DNA of 23,959 nt, from the NCBI GenBank assembly GCA_964443005.1, contig CAYUBI010000024.1, positions 1 through 23,959 of the forward strand. Direction: 5' to 3'. This stretch comes from CAYUBI01 sp964443005 (GTDB taxonomy: Bacteria > Margulisbacteria > Riflemargulisbacteria > GWF2-35-9 > CAYUBI01). The notes under the pieces were generated by a model. That model was not told the origin of the DNA. It saw only the letters and a list, made by a program, of their open reading frames with translations, and made no database searches. How positions within the stretch are numbered: position 1 is the stretch's first letter; the number at the start of each line of letters is the position of its first letter. The translations under genes were made by a program, and so were the position numbers. Positions 6,944 to 15,868 of this stretch are shown here, one piece after another.

Positions 6944-8488
6944 AGCAAATCGGCGCTCTAGGTAAAAAGTTAAGCCCCCAATCATCAGTAGAAACGTCCC
7001 AAATATCCCTGGAAATATCACAAAAATCGTTTGGAAATCTTCCAAACGAAAATGGCTAGAAATCTTCGCTTCGTGATTAGCTTTTGCTTTTACTATTTCA
7101 ATTCCAACTGGAGAAATAACGCCACTGATACCTGTGTTTCCAGCAACAACAATATAACGCGCAGTTTCAATAGCGCGAAATCGCGAATAATTCCAATGCC
7201 TACTTAATGCTGAAGAAGTTAAAAACCACGCATCATTCAATACTAGAACAAATACCTGCGCGCCTGCTTGTGCTTGAAAACGTGCAATATCAGGATAAAG
7301 CGACTCACTACAAATCAACAAACCTAATGTTTTTCGATGGGCTTTTACAGGCCCCAAACTATGATCCGAAGCAAACTCACTTTCCATTAACCCACTATGG
7401 ATAATTCGACGTTTCAGCCAATTAGGAACTGGAAGATATTCGCCAAACGGAATTAATCTCTGTTTATGATAACGCGCTATTTCGCCATTTTGATCAAACA
7501 CCAGTATAGAATTAAAATACAGATTGTTTTCCTTTGTAGGTATACCTAAAATAATTAAAGAATCACTGAATTGAAGCCGATCTGTAACCCGCTGGGCAAT
7601 AACTGCAGTAGGAATAACATAAGGCACTGTGTTTTCAGGAAGAACAATAATCGAACAATCCGTAGATTTTTGTAACGGAATCATGGCTACTTGTTGTTCA
7701 AACAAAAACAAAGGGAAAATCGCGGATATTTTACTACTTTGCATAATATTTGGCTGTATCAATAAAACAGATTGAACTGCAGACTGATTCGAAGATGGCC
7801 AATGTTGAATACGCAACGCACCCCATGCTGCTATACAAAACACCAGAAACATAACGCCTATCCACGCAACAACATAACGCCTTATGCGAAAAAACCGTAA
7901 ACGACTAGGAACATTCACTAGACTGACAGGCTTGGCCCCAACCAACAACAACGCAACAACAGCAAGCAAGGTATTTGAAAGCACGACAAGTGCTGAAATA
8001 GCAGATCCACCTGTAATCGAACAGAGCTGCACTAATGGCAAAAATCCAATTTGCGAATAATATACATCTGGCGAAGGAAACAACGTAATGCAGCTACGCA
8101 TCCACTCAAAGCCACACCATAGCAAGGGTATCCACACAACAAAAAATCGACACGTGCGAGAAATGCGATATACAATTCCAGTAAACAACATAAAAAATAA
8201 CGAATAATAAACCACTAACCCCAGCCACAATAGCGGAGTAACCCAGCCAATTAAGGGCATCATTGACCCTAAAAACGCAAGCATGAATCCAAAATGCGTT
8301 ACGGAAAAAACAAGACTATATCCCATTGCTGCTTTCCAGTTCTTAACATGAAAAAGAACAACCAACCATAAGGACAGCGATATCCACGAGAATATCCACA
8401 AATGAGGATAAACATAGGGCAATGCAAATCCAATAGCAGACAACAGTGACATAACAACGTAAAAAATCACAGGATTTCGAGTTTCCAT
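6920..8488 (-). CDS. lnt: apolipoprotein N-acyltransferase
   Basis: Transfers the third acyl chain to the N-terminal cysteine of lipoproteins in the inner membrane, the last step of lipoprotein maturation in diderms. 522 aa, close to E. coli Lnt. The N-terminal ~220 residues hold several membrane helices; a nitrilase-like periplasmic domain follows with the catalytic triad visible as E285 (VLPENT), K342 (HKQRLIPFGEYLP) and C393 (LLICSE), matching E267/K335/C387 of E. coli. A C-terminal helix is near residues 487-510. The start overlaps the upstream lipoprotein gene by 22 bases and has no SD of its own, so translational coupling is likely. Confidence 0.95.
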   Translation of the reverse strand: METRNPVIFYVVMSLLSAIGFALPYVYPHLWIFSWISLSLWLVVLFHVKNWKAAMGYSLVFSVTHFGFMLAFLGSMMPLIGWVTPLLWLGLVVYYSLFFMLFTGIVYRISRTCRFFVVWIPLLWCGFEWMRSCITLFPSPDVYYSQIGFLPLVQLCSITGGSAISALVVLSNTLLAVVALLLVGAKPVSLVNVPSRLRFFRIRRYVVAWIGVMFLVFCIAAWGALRIQHWPSSNQSAVQSVLLIQPNIMQSSKISAIFPLFLFEQQVAMIPLQKSTDCSIIVLPENTVPYVIPTAVIAQRVTDRLQFSDSLIILGIPTKENNLYFNSILVFDQNGEIARYHKQRLIPFGEYLPVPNWLKRRIIHSGLMESEFASDHSLGPVKAHRKTLGLLICSESLYPDIARFQAQAGAQVFVLVLNDAWFLTSSALSRHWNYSRFRAIETARYIVVAGNTGISGVISPVGIEIVKAKANHEAKISSHFRLEDFQTIFVIFPGIFGTFLLMIGGLTFYLERRFALDKKNFR

Positions 8489-9189
8489 GAAACAATATCT
8501 AACGAAGGAAAACCAATAGGTGAATCGTTTAAGCGATCATTTTGTTGAACAACTTGACCCAGTTCATTAAGAATATACTGATTATCAACATCAAAATGAT
8601 CTGCCAAATCATTTTGATCTCTCATGGAAATAATATCAAGATACACGGCTTCGCCTAAATTAGGAGGATTTTGCAATTGCGATAAATCAAAGGAAAGCAC
8701 CATTACTGAACCATTCATCACAAGTGACGATGTAAAACCAGATTTGGCAACAATCTGTTCATGACTTGCAACATTAGCTGAAACAGGAAAAGCCACACCT
8801 AAGGGAACATACGCATAAGCCATTACTGTTGCGGGATTTATTTTAATCACAGTAGCCCACGTTGAAAAATAGGTCGAATAGTAATAATTAACAACCGAAT
8901 CTGAGCTTGTCCGATACGCTTGAACTGCTACCAAATTCGATAGCGCATAATTAACAACTTGCCCGGGATAAAACATAAATGGAAAGTCTGGCTGCAATCC
9001 AGGAAGTGCAGGATCAACAAGTTTATTCAAAACAATATAAATATTTTGTGTTGTCAAAATAGGTGCAGCAAATGTAACTGTTATTTGTAGCCGTGATCCC
9101 AATTGCGGCTTAATTGTCGTCAAACGGGAACATCCTGCTAATATTAAACATAACGCACATATTCCAAGTATCACTTTATTCAGGTGCAT
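8467..9189 (-). CDS. lipoprotein of unknown function
   Basis: 240 aa. The N-terminus MHLNKVILGICALCLILAGC carries a signal peptide and lipobox LAGC with the lipidated cysteine at residue 20. The remainder is beta-rich, tyrosine- and serine-containing, with no recognised domain. No Asp follows the Cys (CSRL), so outer-membrane sorting is plausible if Lol rules apply. The only purine-rich element before ATG 9189 is AGAGAG, very close to the start. The 3' end overlaps lnt, which would process its product. Confidence 0.8.
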   Translation of the reverse strand: MHLNKVILGICALCLILAGCSRLTTIKPQLGSRLQITVTFAAPILTTQNIYIVLNKLVDPALPGLQPDFPFMFYPGQVVNYALSNLVAVQAYRTSSDSVVNYYYSTYFSTWATVIKINPATVMAYAYVPLGVAFPVSANVASHEQIVAKSGFTSSLVMNGSVMVLSFDLSQLQNPPNLGEAVYLDIISMRDQNDLADHFDVDNQYILNELGQVVQQNDRLNDSPIGFPSLDIVSWKLEIL

Positions 9190-9254
9190 CTCTCTAGTAT
9201 ATTTTGTACAAAGCCAGATGTCTACTGGAAAAACAATGCATTTAACAAGAAGCC

Positions 9255-9300
9255 GGTAAACGCCAAAAAGGTAAACGCCAAAAAATGGCCAAAAAATGGC
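9255..9300. repeat. short tandem repeats upstream of the glycogen operon
   Basis: GGTAAACGCCAAAAA occurs twice in tandem (9255-9269, 9270-9284), followed by ATGGCCAAAAAATGGC, itself a partial duplication. They end directly before the -35 of the operon promoter. Could be slippage products or an activator-binding region. Confidence 0.7.
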
Positions 9301-9329
9301 TTGCTAATTTATACAGACTCTTCTATAAT
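9301..9329 (+). promoter_or_regulatory. sigma-70-type promoter of the glycogen operon
   Basis: -35 TTGCTA (9301-9306), 17-bp spacer, -10 TATAAT (9324-9329). Transcription would start near 9336, giving a ~26-base leader before ATG 9362 with AGGAG at 9350-9354. Confidence 0.75.
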
Positions 9330-9361
9330 AAATATATAGATGCAATTCTAGGAGCGTATAC

Positions 9362-9709
9362 ATGCTAAAAAAGTCGGTGATTATAAACAAACCCACCTCA
9401 CTAGTTAAGCCAGTCAAAGCAGCTATAACACGTAAATCGAAGCCTGTTGGTTGCAGTAAACGCGTACAATTTAAGTATTTTTCTACAACAGCCAGTCACG
9501 TATACGTTGCAGGTGATTTCAATAATTGGAACCCAACCAAAAAGCCGCTTAAAAAGAACGGAAAAGGTGAATGGTCTTCCAGAATTATGTTACCAGAAGG
9601 CGAAGTTCTTTACAAATATGTTGTAGATGGTTTATGGATTAATGATCCAGGAGCAGATGCTTATCGAAAAAGCGGATTAGGCACTGAAAATAGTTTAAAG
9701 TATGTGTAA
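9362..9709 (+). CDS. stand-alone CBM48/AMPK-beta-like glycogen-binding protein
   Basis: 115 aa. Residues ~1-35 are a basic, disordered-looking tail; residues ~37-115 form one E-set/CBM48 domain, with the diagnostic segments VYVAGDFNNWNP, KNGKGEWSSRIMLPEGEVLY and YKYVVDGLWINDPGAD. Such domains bind alpha-glucan and usually sit on branching or debranching enzymes or AMPK-beta; here one stands alone as the first gene of the operon. Probably a glycogen-binding or scaffold protein; no catalytic domain. SD AGGAG, seven-base spacing. Confidence 0.88.
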   Translation: MLKKSVIINKPTSLVKPVKAAITRKSKPVGCSKRVQFKYFSTTASHVYVAGDFNNWNPTKKPLKKNGKGEWSSRIMLPEGEVLYKYVVDGLWINDPGADAYRKSGLGTENSLKYV

Positions 9710-9743
9710 TAATGAGTCAGTAGTTTACTAAGGAGATGATCGT

Positions 9744-10925
9744 ATGAGAGAACAATTGATCGTGATGTCAAAGCAAGAATTACTCGACTTGGCAACCCAA
9801 CGAGATCTGAAATATCGTACACGAATGAGCAAGGATGAATTGATCGAAGGTTTGGTAGCATTAGATCGACATGAAGTTTCGCCAGTCGTTGAATTAGCAA
9901 AAGCCCGCAAAAAGACTCGAAAATCTATTTATGAAAATGGATTAGTAGTAGGACTAGATCCTCAGCCTGTTTTGCATCGTGAAAAAGCAATTGAGTCGCA
10001 ATACATGACCATGACTACAGAAAAAACTGGCAGCACAGTTATTGAACAAGTGGTAGAGTCTGCAAAATTTATGAATACTAGCCATGTTAATTATAATGAC
10101 TCTCAATGGGAGCTTCCTTCAGGATACAATGACAACAAAGTCGTAGCAATGGTCGTTGATCCTGTCAAATTATATACCTATTGGGAAATTCCTGAATGGA
10201 AAAAGGCTGACTTTTTTGCAAATTTAGATTATACGAAACATGCAAACAATCGTTTTGTTGTTCGATTATATGATATCACTGACATTGATTTCAACGGTCA
10301 TAATCAATGGACAATGAAAGAAAATGACATTACCAATAATGCCTCGAATTGGTATTTTGAAGTAACTGCAGATCGTTCCTATTGCGTAGAAGTAGGCGTA
10401 CATCTGAATGATGGTTCGTATCATATATTCAGCAGATCGAATGTTGTTCGAACGCCCAGAGATACAGTTAGCGACATTTATGATGAAGAATGGATGATGT
10501 TGGATATTAACCGAACATCTGATTTTTATGATTCATTATATCGCTTATCTGGTGGTGATCGAATGTTTCGTCATCATTTAAACTCTGCTTGGATTACTGA
10601 AAAAAATCAGAAAACAACTAACTGGGAATTTGTCATACCTAATCTAAACTCAGAAAGTCTCAGTTCGAGCCGCTTAATCACAGGCCACGAAAAACCTAAA
10701 GATTTTTGGTTAAAAGTCGGAACAGAGCTGATTGTCTATGGTGCAACAGAAAAAGATGCGCATGTCATGATGAACGGTCATCCTATTGCGCTAGATGCTG
10801 AAGGACGCTTTCGATTTCATATGCCGCTATATGATGAAACAAAAATATTTGATATTCATGCGTTATCTGCAGATAAAACAATGCAGCGTGCTGTTAAGCC
10901 AATTGTGAATCGCGTTACACAATAA
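9744..10925 (+). CDS. DUF4912 protein with Rho-N/SAP-like N-terminus
   Basis: 393 aa; SD AAGGAG at 9730-9735 fixes ATG 9744. Residues ~5-42 resemble a Rho N-terminal/SAP helical motif (MSKQELLDLATQRDLKYR). Residues ~130-245 match the DUF4912 pattern (VVAMVVDPVKLYTYWEI, then FVVRLYDIT, WYFEV and SYCVEVGVH). A C-terminal beta-sandwich follows with FWLKVGTELIVYGAT. DUF4912 has no established function; in several candidate phyla it is found beside GH57 genes, as here, which suggests a role in glycogen synthesis or its regulation. That role is inference from context. Confidence 0.85.
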   Translation: MREQLIVMSKQELLDLATQRDLKYRTRMSKDELIEGLVALDRHEVSPVVELAKARKKTRKSIYENGLVVGLDPQPVLHREKAIESQYMTMTTEKTGSTVIEQVVESAKFMNTSHVNYNDSQWELPSGYNDNKVVAMVVDPVKLYTYWEIPEWKKADFFANLDYTKHANNRFVVRLYDITDIDFNGHNQWTMKENDITNNASNWYFEVTADRSYCVEVGVHLNDGSYHIFSRSNVVRTPRDTVSDIYDEEWMMLDINRTSDFYDSLYRLSGGDRMFRHHLNSAWITEKNQKTTNWEFVIPNLNSESLSSSRLITGHEKPKDFWLKVGTELIVYGATEKDAHVMMNGHPIALDAEGRFRFHMPLYDETKIFDIHALSADKTMQRAVKPIVNRVTQ

Positions 10926-10961
10926 AAAATAGTCACACCTCGACTTTAAAAGGAGTTTGTC

Positions 10962-12557
10962 ATGGTTAAAGGTTATGTGGCGCTGGTTCTTCATGCGCAT
11001 TTGCCCTACGTACGTCATCCAGAATACGATACGTTTATGGAAGAAGATTGGTTTTTCGAAGCAATTACGGAAACGTATATTCCGTTAATTAACGTATATG
11101 ATGGTTTGATCAATGATGGCGTTGATTTCCGTATAACTATGTCAATTACGCCTCCGTTAGCCAATATGTTTGCTGACGAACTGCTACAAAATCGCTATTT
11201 ACGTCACCTAGAACAGCTAATCGAATTGTCAGAAAAGGAAATTGATCGAACGCGCTATATGCCGGAATTTCATGAAACTGCAAAAATGTATCACAGTAAG
11301 TTTTTAAATGCACGATTTGTATTTGCAGATAAATATCGACGGAATTTAAATACTGCATTTAAGAAGTTTCAAGATGCTGGGAAACTAGAAATTATTACCT
11401 GTACTGCTACTCACGGATTTTTACCACTGATGGTTAGTCGTGAAGCTGTACATGCTCAAGTGCAAGTTGCAGTTTCAGATTATCAACGTCATTTCGGCCA
11501 AAAACCACGTGGCATTTGGCTAGCAGAATGCGGTTACAATCCAGGTGATGAAAACGAATTAAAAAAAGCAGGCATTCGATATTTCTTTGTAGATACGCAT
11601 GGAGTATTACATGGAACCCCACGGCCCAAATACGGCGTGTTTTCCCCGGTATATACGCGATCAGGTGTTGCAGCATTTGGCCGAGACATTGAATCATCAA
11701 AATCCGTATGGTCTGCAGAAGAAGGTTACCCGGGAGATTTTCGATATCGTGATTTTTATCGTGATATTGGCTTTGATTTAGATTTTGATTATGTTAAACA
11801 ATACATTCATCCGGATGGGATTCGTAAACATACAGGAATCAAATACCATAAAATAACTGGCAAAACAGATCACAAACAACCTTACGATCATTTTCAAGCT
11901 AATGAAGCTGCTGCATCGCATGCTGCTAATTTTATGTTTAATCGTGAACGTCAAGTTGAACATTTGAATGAAGCGATGGAAGGCCGTAAGCCCATTATTA
12001 TATCGCCTTATGATGCAGAATTGTACGGACACTGGTGGTACGAAGGCCCAACATTTCTTGATTATTTTATGAGAAAATCATTTTATGATCAATCTGTGTA
12101 TAAATTGACAACTGCTAGCGAATATTTAACAGAAAATCCAACTTGCCAAATTGTTACTCCAGCAATGTCATCATGGGGCAACAAAGGATACAATGAAGTA
12201 TGGCTAGAAGGCAGCAATGACTACGTATATCGACACTTACACAAAGCATCTGAACGCATGACAGAAATTGCGAATAACAACAAAACAGCTCATGGATTAA
12301 TGGAGCGAACGCTTAATCAAGCTGCACGAGAACTTTTATTGGCGCAAAGCTCGGACTGGGCCTTTATCATGAAAACAAATACTGTGGTAGAATATGCGCA
12401 AAAGCGAACCAAAGATCATATTGAACGGTTCACTAAGCTTTATGATTCTGTAAAACAGAATCATATTGACGAAGGATATGTGTCTCATTTGGAATATAAA
12501 GACAATATCTTTCCTCAAATCAATTATCGAGTATATCAATCGTCCAATGTAAATTAA
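10962..12557 (+). CDS. GH57 1,4-alpha-glucan branching enzyme
   Basis: Makes alpha-1,6 branches by transferring alpha-1,4 chains; cytoplasmic. 531 aa with SD AGGAG at 10951-10955. The GH57 conserved regions are seen in order: LVLHAHLPYVRHPE (residues 8-21), HGFLPL near 151, WLAECGYNPG with nucleophile E189, and SPYDAELYGHWWYEGP with acid/base D351; spacing matches characterised GH57 branching enzymes (E183/E184 and D353/D354 region). The C-terminal helical region contains WGNKGYNEVWL and SSDWAFIM typical of DUF1957-type members. It replaces the usual GH13 GlgB. Confidence 0.93.
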   Translation: MVKGYVALVLHAHLPYVRHPEYDTFMEEDWFFEAITETYIPLINVYDGLINDGVDFRITMSITPPLANMFADELLQNRYLRHLEQLIELSEKEIDRTRYMPEFHETAKMYHSKFLNARFVFADKYRRNLNTAFKKFQDAGKLEIITCTATHGFLPLMVSREAVHAQVQVAVSDYQRHFGQKPRGIWLAECGYNPGDENELKKAGIRYFFVDTHGVLHGTPRPKYGVFSPVYTRSGVAAFGRDIESSKSVWSAEEGYPGDFRYRDFYRDIGFDLDFDYVKQYIHPDGIRKHTGIKYHKITGKTDHKQPYDHFQANEAAASHAANFMFNRERQVEHLNEAMEGRKPIIISPYDAELYGHWWYEGPTFLDYFMRKSFYDQSVYKLTTASEYLTENPTCQIVTPAMSSWGNKGYNEVWLEGSNDYVYRHLHKASERMTEIANNNKTAHGLMERTLNQAARELLLAQSSDWAFIMKTNTVVEYAQKRTKDHIERFTKLYDSVKQNHIDEGYVSHLEYKDNIFPQINYRVYQSSNVN

Positions 12558-12583
12558 TAAGCTTAAATTTGAAGGGGGAGTTT

Positions 12584-14047
12584 ATGAAAATTCTGATGGC
12601 GGCTTCAGAAATTGTACCATTTGCAAAAACTGGCGGACTAGCTGATGTTGCGGGATCTCTGCCGCCAGAGATTGCAAAATTAGGCCACGACATTGCAGTA
12701 GTCATGCCAAAATATCGACAAATTGATTCTGAAAAATACTCGCTAGTATGTATTTTTGATGATTTGCAAATCTACATTGGTGATACGGAAATACATTGTC
12801 GAATATTTCAAAGTATTATTCCAGGCACTCAGGTTAAAGCATATTTCATTGATCAGCCTGCTTATTTTGATCGCCCGCAGCTATATCAAGAAAAAGGCTT
12901 AGATTACGCAGATAATGCAGAACGCTTCATTTTCTTTTCGCGTGCAGTTCTCGAATTATGCAAAAAACTATCATGGATCCCAGATGTTATCCATTGCAAC
13001 GACTGGCAAACAGCATTAATACCCGTTTATCTTAAAACAATATATGCTTTTGATTCTCTATTATCGAATATTACAACTGTCTACACAATTCACAATCTGG
13101 CTTATCAGGGTATTTTCCCCAAAGAAAATATTATAAAAGCTGGTTTAAGTTGGAATGAATTCACAATGGATAAGCTAGAATTTTGGGATCAAATGAATTT
13201 CACTAAGGGCGGCTTAGTATATGCGGATTTAATTAACACAGTTAGCACGACTTATGCCAAGGAAATTCGAACAGAAGAAATGGGTTATGGATTACAAGGG
13301 ATTTTAGAATCCAATAAAGATCACCTTTATGGCGTTATTAACGGACTGGACTATGCCTCGTGGTCGCCTAACAAAGACCCACTCATTAAAACAAATTATT
13401 CGATGCGAACTTTAGATAAAAAAGAAGAAAATAAAAAAGCTCTTTTAAAAATTCATGGTTTACCCTATAAAGAAGGACGACCGGTTCTAGGATTGATTTC
13501 GCGGCTAACAGATCAAAAAGGTTTTGATATTCTTGCAGAAATTATCGAGGATGTACTTGATTTAAATATTCAATTTGTATTACTAGGGACTGGTGAACCA
13601 CGCTATCACCAATTTTTTACTGATTTAAAAGTGAAATTCCCTAAAAAAGTGGGTGTTAGCTTGAAATATGATGCAATTGAAGCCCAACTAATTTATGCAG
13701 GGTGCGATATGTTTTTGATGCCTTCAAAATTTGAACCCTGTGGCCTTGGTCAACTAATCGCATTAAAATATGGGACCATTCCAATTGTTCGCGAAACAGG
13801 CGGCTTAGCAGATACAATCATTGATTTTGATTTAGCTAAAGACTTTGAAAAAGATAAAGGCAATGGATTTGTTTTTGTAGAATATAAAAGCGCTGATTTA
13901 TTTGCAACCATTCAACGAGCTATTGCTTATTATCACGAACCCAAAGTATGGCGAATGATTCAACGAAATGCGATGCGCTGTGATTATTCATGGACACATT
14001 CAGCTACGGTTTATGAAGAATATTACAAGAAAATTTCAAAAGTATAA
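12584..14047 (+). CDS. glgA: glycogen synthase (GT5)
   Basis: Elongates alpha-1,4-glucan using ADP-glucose (or UDP-glucose). ATG 12584 is the start: GGGGGAG at 12574-12580 precedes it, while an in-frame TTG at 12569 lies upstream of that SD. 487 aa. The N-terminus MKILMAASEIVPFAKTGGLA carries the sugar-nucleotide KTGGL loop (K15, as in E. coli). Also seen are HCNDWQTALIPVYL, YTIHNLAYQGIFP, LISRLTDQKGFDI and the active-site loop SKFEPCGLGQLIALKYG with RETGGLADT. Last gene of the four-gene operon; no glgC in the window. Confidence 0.95.
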   Translation: MKILMAASEIVPFAKTGGLADVAGSLPPEIAKLGHDIAVVMPKYRQIDSEKYSLVCIFDDLQIYIGDTEIHCRIFQSIIPGTQVKAYFIDQPAYFDRPQLYQEKGLDYADNAERFIFFSRAVLELCKKLSWIPDVIHCNDWQTALIPVYLKTIYAFDSLLSNITTVYTIHNLAYQGIFPKENIIKAGLSWNEFTMDKLEFWDQMNFTKGGLVYADLINTVSTTYAKEIRTEEMGYGLQGILESNKDHLYGVINGLDYASWSPNKDPLIKTNYSMRTLDKKEENKKALLKIHGLPYKEGRPVLGLISRLTDQKGFDILAEIIEDVLDLNIQFVLLGTGEPRYHQFFTDLKVKFPKKVGVSLKYDAIEAQLIYAGCDMFLMPSKFEPCGLGQLIALKYGTIPIVRETGGLADTIIDFDLAKDFEKDKGNGFVFVEYKSADLFATIQRAIAYYHEPKVWRMIQRNAMRCDYSWTHSATVYEEYYKKISKV

Positions 14048-14164
14048 AAGTCTGAATCACGATTTTCAAGATTTTTAAAATTTTTAACGCACATTATACT
14101 TTTTAGTTCCTTGCAGGAATTGTTAATGAAAAAATGCTGCTGGTAATTGGCAAGCCAAGGCGTC

Positions 14165-14198
14165 TTTACAATTCTAAAGTACTACTTTAGAATTGTAA
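14165..14198 (+). promoter_or_regulatory. palindromic operator overlapping a promoter
   Basis: 14166-14198 is a perfect inverted repeat, 16-bp arms around one base (arm TTACAATTCTAAAGTA). A -35 TTTACA (14165-14170), 17 bp and a -10 TAGAAT (14188-14193) lie within it. The predicted start of transcription falls on or beside ATG 14200, so any protein on the palindrome would block the promoter. No SD is present. Confidence 0.65.
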
Positions 14199-14199
14199 T

Positions 14200-15390
14200 A
14201 TGATTATCCAGCGACCTATATTTGAAAAGTTATTAACTGAATTAGACAAACCATTTGTATCAATCCTGATTGGCCCAAGACAGGTTGGCAAGTCCTTTCT
14301 GCTTAAACAAATATTTGATCATGCGCAAAAATTAGGCTTGAATCCAAAATATTATGATTTAGAAGATCCACATAACCTTAATTTATTTATTGGAGATGAG
14401 GCGACGTTAATTGATATATTAAGTCAAAACAGTCAGATAATTTTTATTGATGAGTTCCAATATCTTAAAAATGCCACGAAAATATTCAAAGTATTAGTGG
14501 ATCGTCGGCCTAACAGTCCAAAGATTTTTGCATCAGGATCTTCATCAATTGAAATTCATAAACATCTCAAGGAAAGCCTTGCTGGACGTTATAGAATTTC
14601 CACTATATTCCCTCTGTCGCTAAATGAAATAAAGCAAAATTCAAAATATGATATTTGTGACTATTTTAAATTCTGCGGTATGCCGGGACTATTAAATGAA
14701 GTTACTTCAGATGACAAAATGTCGCTACTTAATAATATTTTGCAAACATATTTACTAAAGGATATTAAGTCGCTTATAAAAGAAGAGAATATCCGATCTT
14801 TTAATCATCTACTATACCTTCTTGCTCAAAACCAAGGTTCAATTGTTTCTATTGCTAATTTGGCTAGAGAAGTCGGACTTTCTGAGCCTGCCATAACAAA
14901 ACATTTAGAAATAATGCATCAAACATTTGTTGTATTCCCTTTAGCTAGCTATTCTAATAATTTTGGGAATGAGTTAAAAAAAATAAAAAAATACTATTTA
15001 TATGACCTAGGCATTCGAAACAGTTTATTAAAAGATTTTTCTTCAATTAAAAATCGGCAAGATAAAGGTGCTATTTTAGAAAGCTACGTGTTTCTTACTC
15101 TCACTAAATATTTGAAATTAAATATGGAATTGAAGTTTTGGCGCACAAGACAAGGAGCGGAGGTAGATTTTGTACTTTTAAAAGACCGTATTCCTGTTCC
15201 GATTGAAGTAAAATATGGGCAAAAAGACAATAGTATTCCTTCCGGAATAAAGCAGTTTTTTCAACGCTACCCCTTATCTGAATCCGGACTCATAATCACT
15301 ATGGATTATACTGGCGATGTATCCTTTGATGGAAAAACTGTCAATATTATTAAATGGACTGAATTGGAATCTTTCTTTGAGATAACTTAA
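14200..15390 (+). CDS. AAA ATPase with DUF4143 domain
   Basis: 396 aa. Walker A GPRQVGKS at residues 25-32, Walker B IIFIDEFQ at 80-87, an ASGSSSIEI sensor-like segment, a winged-helix region (VGLSEPAITKHLEIM) and a C-terminal DUF4143 domain with PD-(D/E)XK-like residues (FWRTRQGAEVDFVL then VPIEVKYG). This family is widespread in accessory regions and its function is poorly defined; DNA binding or nuclease roles are proposed. ATG 14200 fits the family's start but has no SD, and the promoter spacing implies a leaderless mRNA. Its position directly after the glycogen operon and its different start signal suggest acquisition by transfer. Confidence 0.88.
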   Translation: MIIQRPIFEKLLTELDKPFVSILIGPRQVGKSFLLKQIFDHAQKLGLNPKYYDLEDPHNLNLFIGDEATLIDILSQNSQIIFIDEFQYLKNATKIFKVLVDRRPNSPKIFASGSSSIEIHKHLKESLAGRYRISTIFPLSLNEIKQNSKYDICDYFKFCGMPGLLNEVTSDDKMSLLNNILQTYLLKDIKSLIKEENIRSFNHLLYLLAQNQGSIVSIANLAREVGLSEPAITKHLEIMHQTFVVFPLASYSNNFGNELKKIKKYYLYDLGIRNSLLKDFSSIKNRQDKGAILESYVFLTLTKYLKLNMELKFWRTRQGAEVDFVLLKDRIPVPIEVKYGQKDNSIPSGIKQFFQRYPLSESGLIITMDYTGDVSFDGKTVNIIKWTELESFFEIT

Positions 15391-15452
15391 TTTTGTAACA
15401 AAAAATTAATCTTATAACAGGGATTAAAGCCTTAAAACAAGACAACAATAAT

Positions 15453-15662
15453 TTAAGCGAAATGACGAATGATTTTGTTCGGTTTTGCGATTTTGATATC
15501 ACGATTAGACATATGATTAACTTGATGTGCTTTGTGAACTGGCGCTATAGCCGTAATAATAACATTAATCTTTTGATTAGCTTCAACCTGAGGTTTTTTA
15601 AACCGAAGTACAGTTAAAAAAACAAGAATTGCAAAAATACTTCCCAGCATAACCATTAACAT
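15453..15662 (-). CDS. small membrane protein (69 aa)
   Basis: ATG at 15662 is preceded on the minus strand by AGGGGTGA seven bases upstream. The N-terminus is a membrane helix (MLMVMLGSIFAILVFLTVL), then a basic soluble tail ending RHFA: a single-span, tail-inside protein or an uncleaved exported one. A TTCGA-linked promoter (15692-15720) lies upstream. No family recognised. Confidence 0.6.
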   Translation of the reverse strand: MLMVMLGSIFAILVFLTVLRFKKPQVEANQKINVIITAIAPVHKAHQVNHMSNRDIKIAKPNKIIRHFA

Positions 15663-15691
15663 TTTAAGTCACCCCTATATCATTTACTATC

Positions 15692-15720
15692 AATATATCG
15701 AAATAAAAATCAAATTGTCC
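15692..15720 (-). promoter_or_regulatory. promoter with TTCGA-linked -10
   Basis: On the minus strand: GGACA (15720-15716), 12 bases, TTTCGATATATT (15703-15692), 29 bases before the start of the 15453-15662 gene. Same sequence and spacing as the glgP promoter. Confidence 0.55.
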
Positions 15721-15727
15721 CACTATA

Positions 15728-15757
15728 TTTTAAAGAAATTCTAAAAATCGATATAAT
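15728..15757 (+). promoter_or_regulatory. possible promoter of the 15869 gene
   Basis: TCGATATAAT at 15748-15757 contains a consensus -10 joined to TCGA like the other four sites; the -35 (TTTTAA, 15728-15733) is weak. It would leave a ~105-base leader holding a small hairpin (AACTTC/GAAGTT, 15816-15830). Confidence 0.35.
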
Positions 15758-15868
15758 TAAGAAACACTTCTGTGGGATTTTTTAACGTAAAACTCGATAA
15801 ATTGATATGTTAAACAACTTCGCTGAAGTTCGCAAAACAATATTAACTCGTCAAAGGGATACTCAAAC

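Noticed and set aside
14101..14150. Small hairpins after glgA (TTCCT/AGGAA; TTGGC/GCCAA)
   Set aside because: Stems of five pairs without a U-tract; not convincing terminators.
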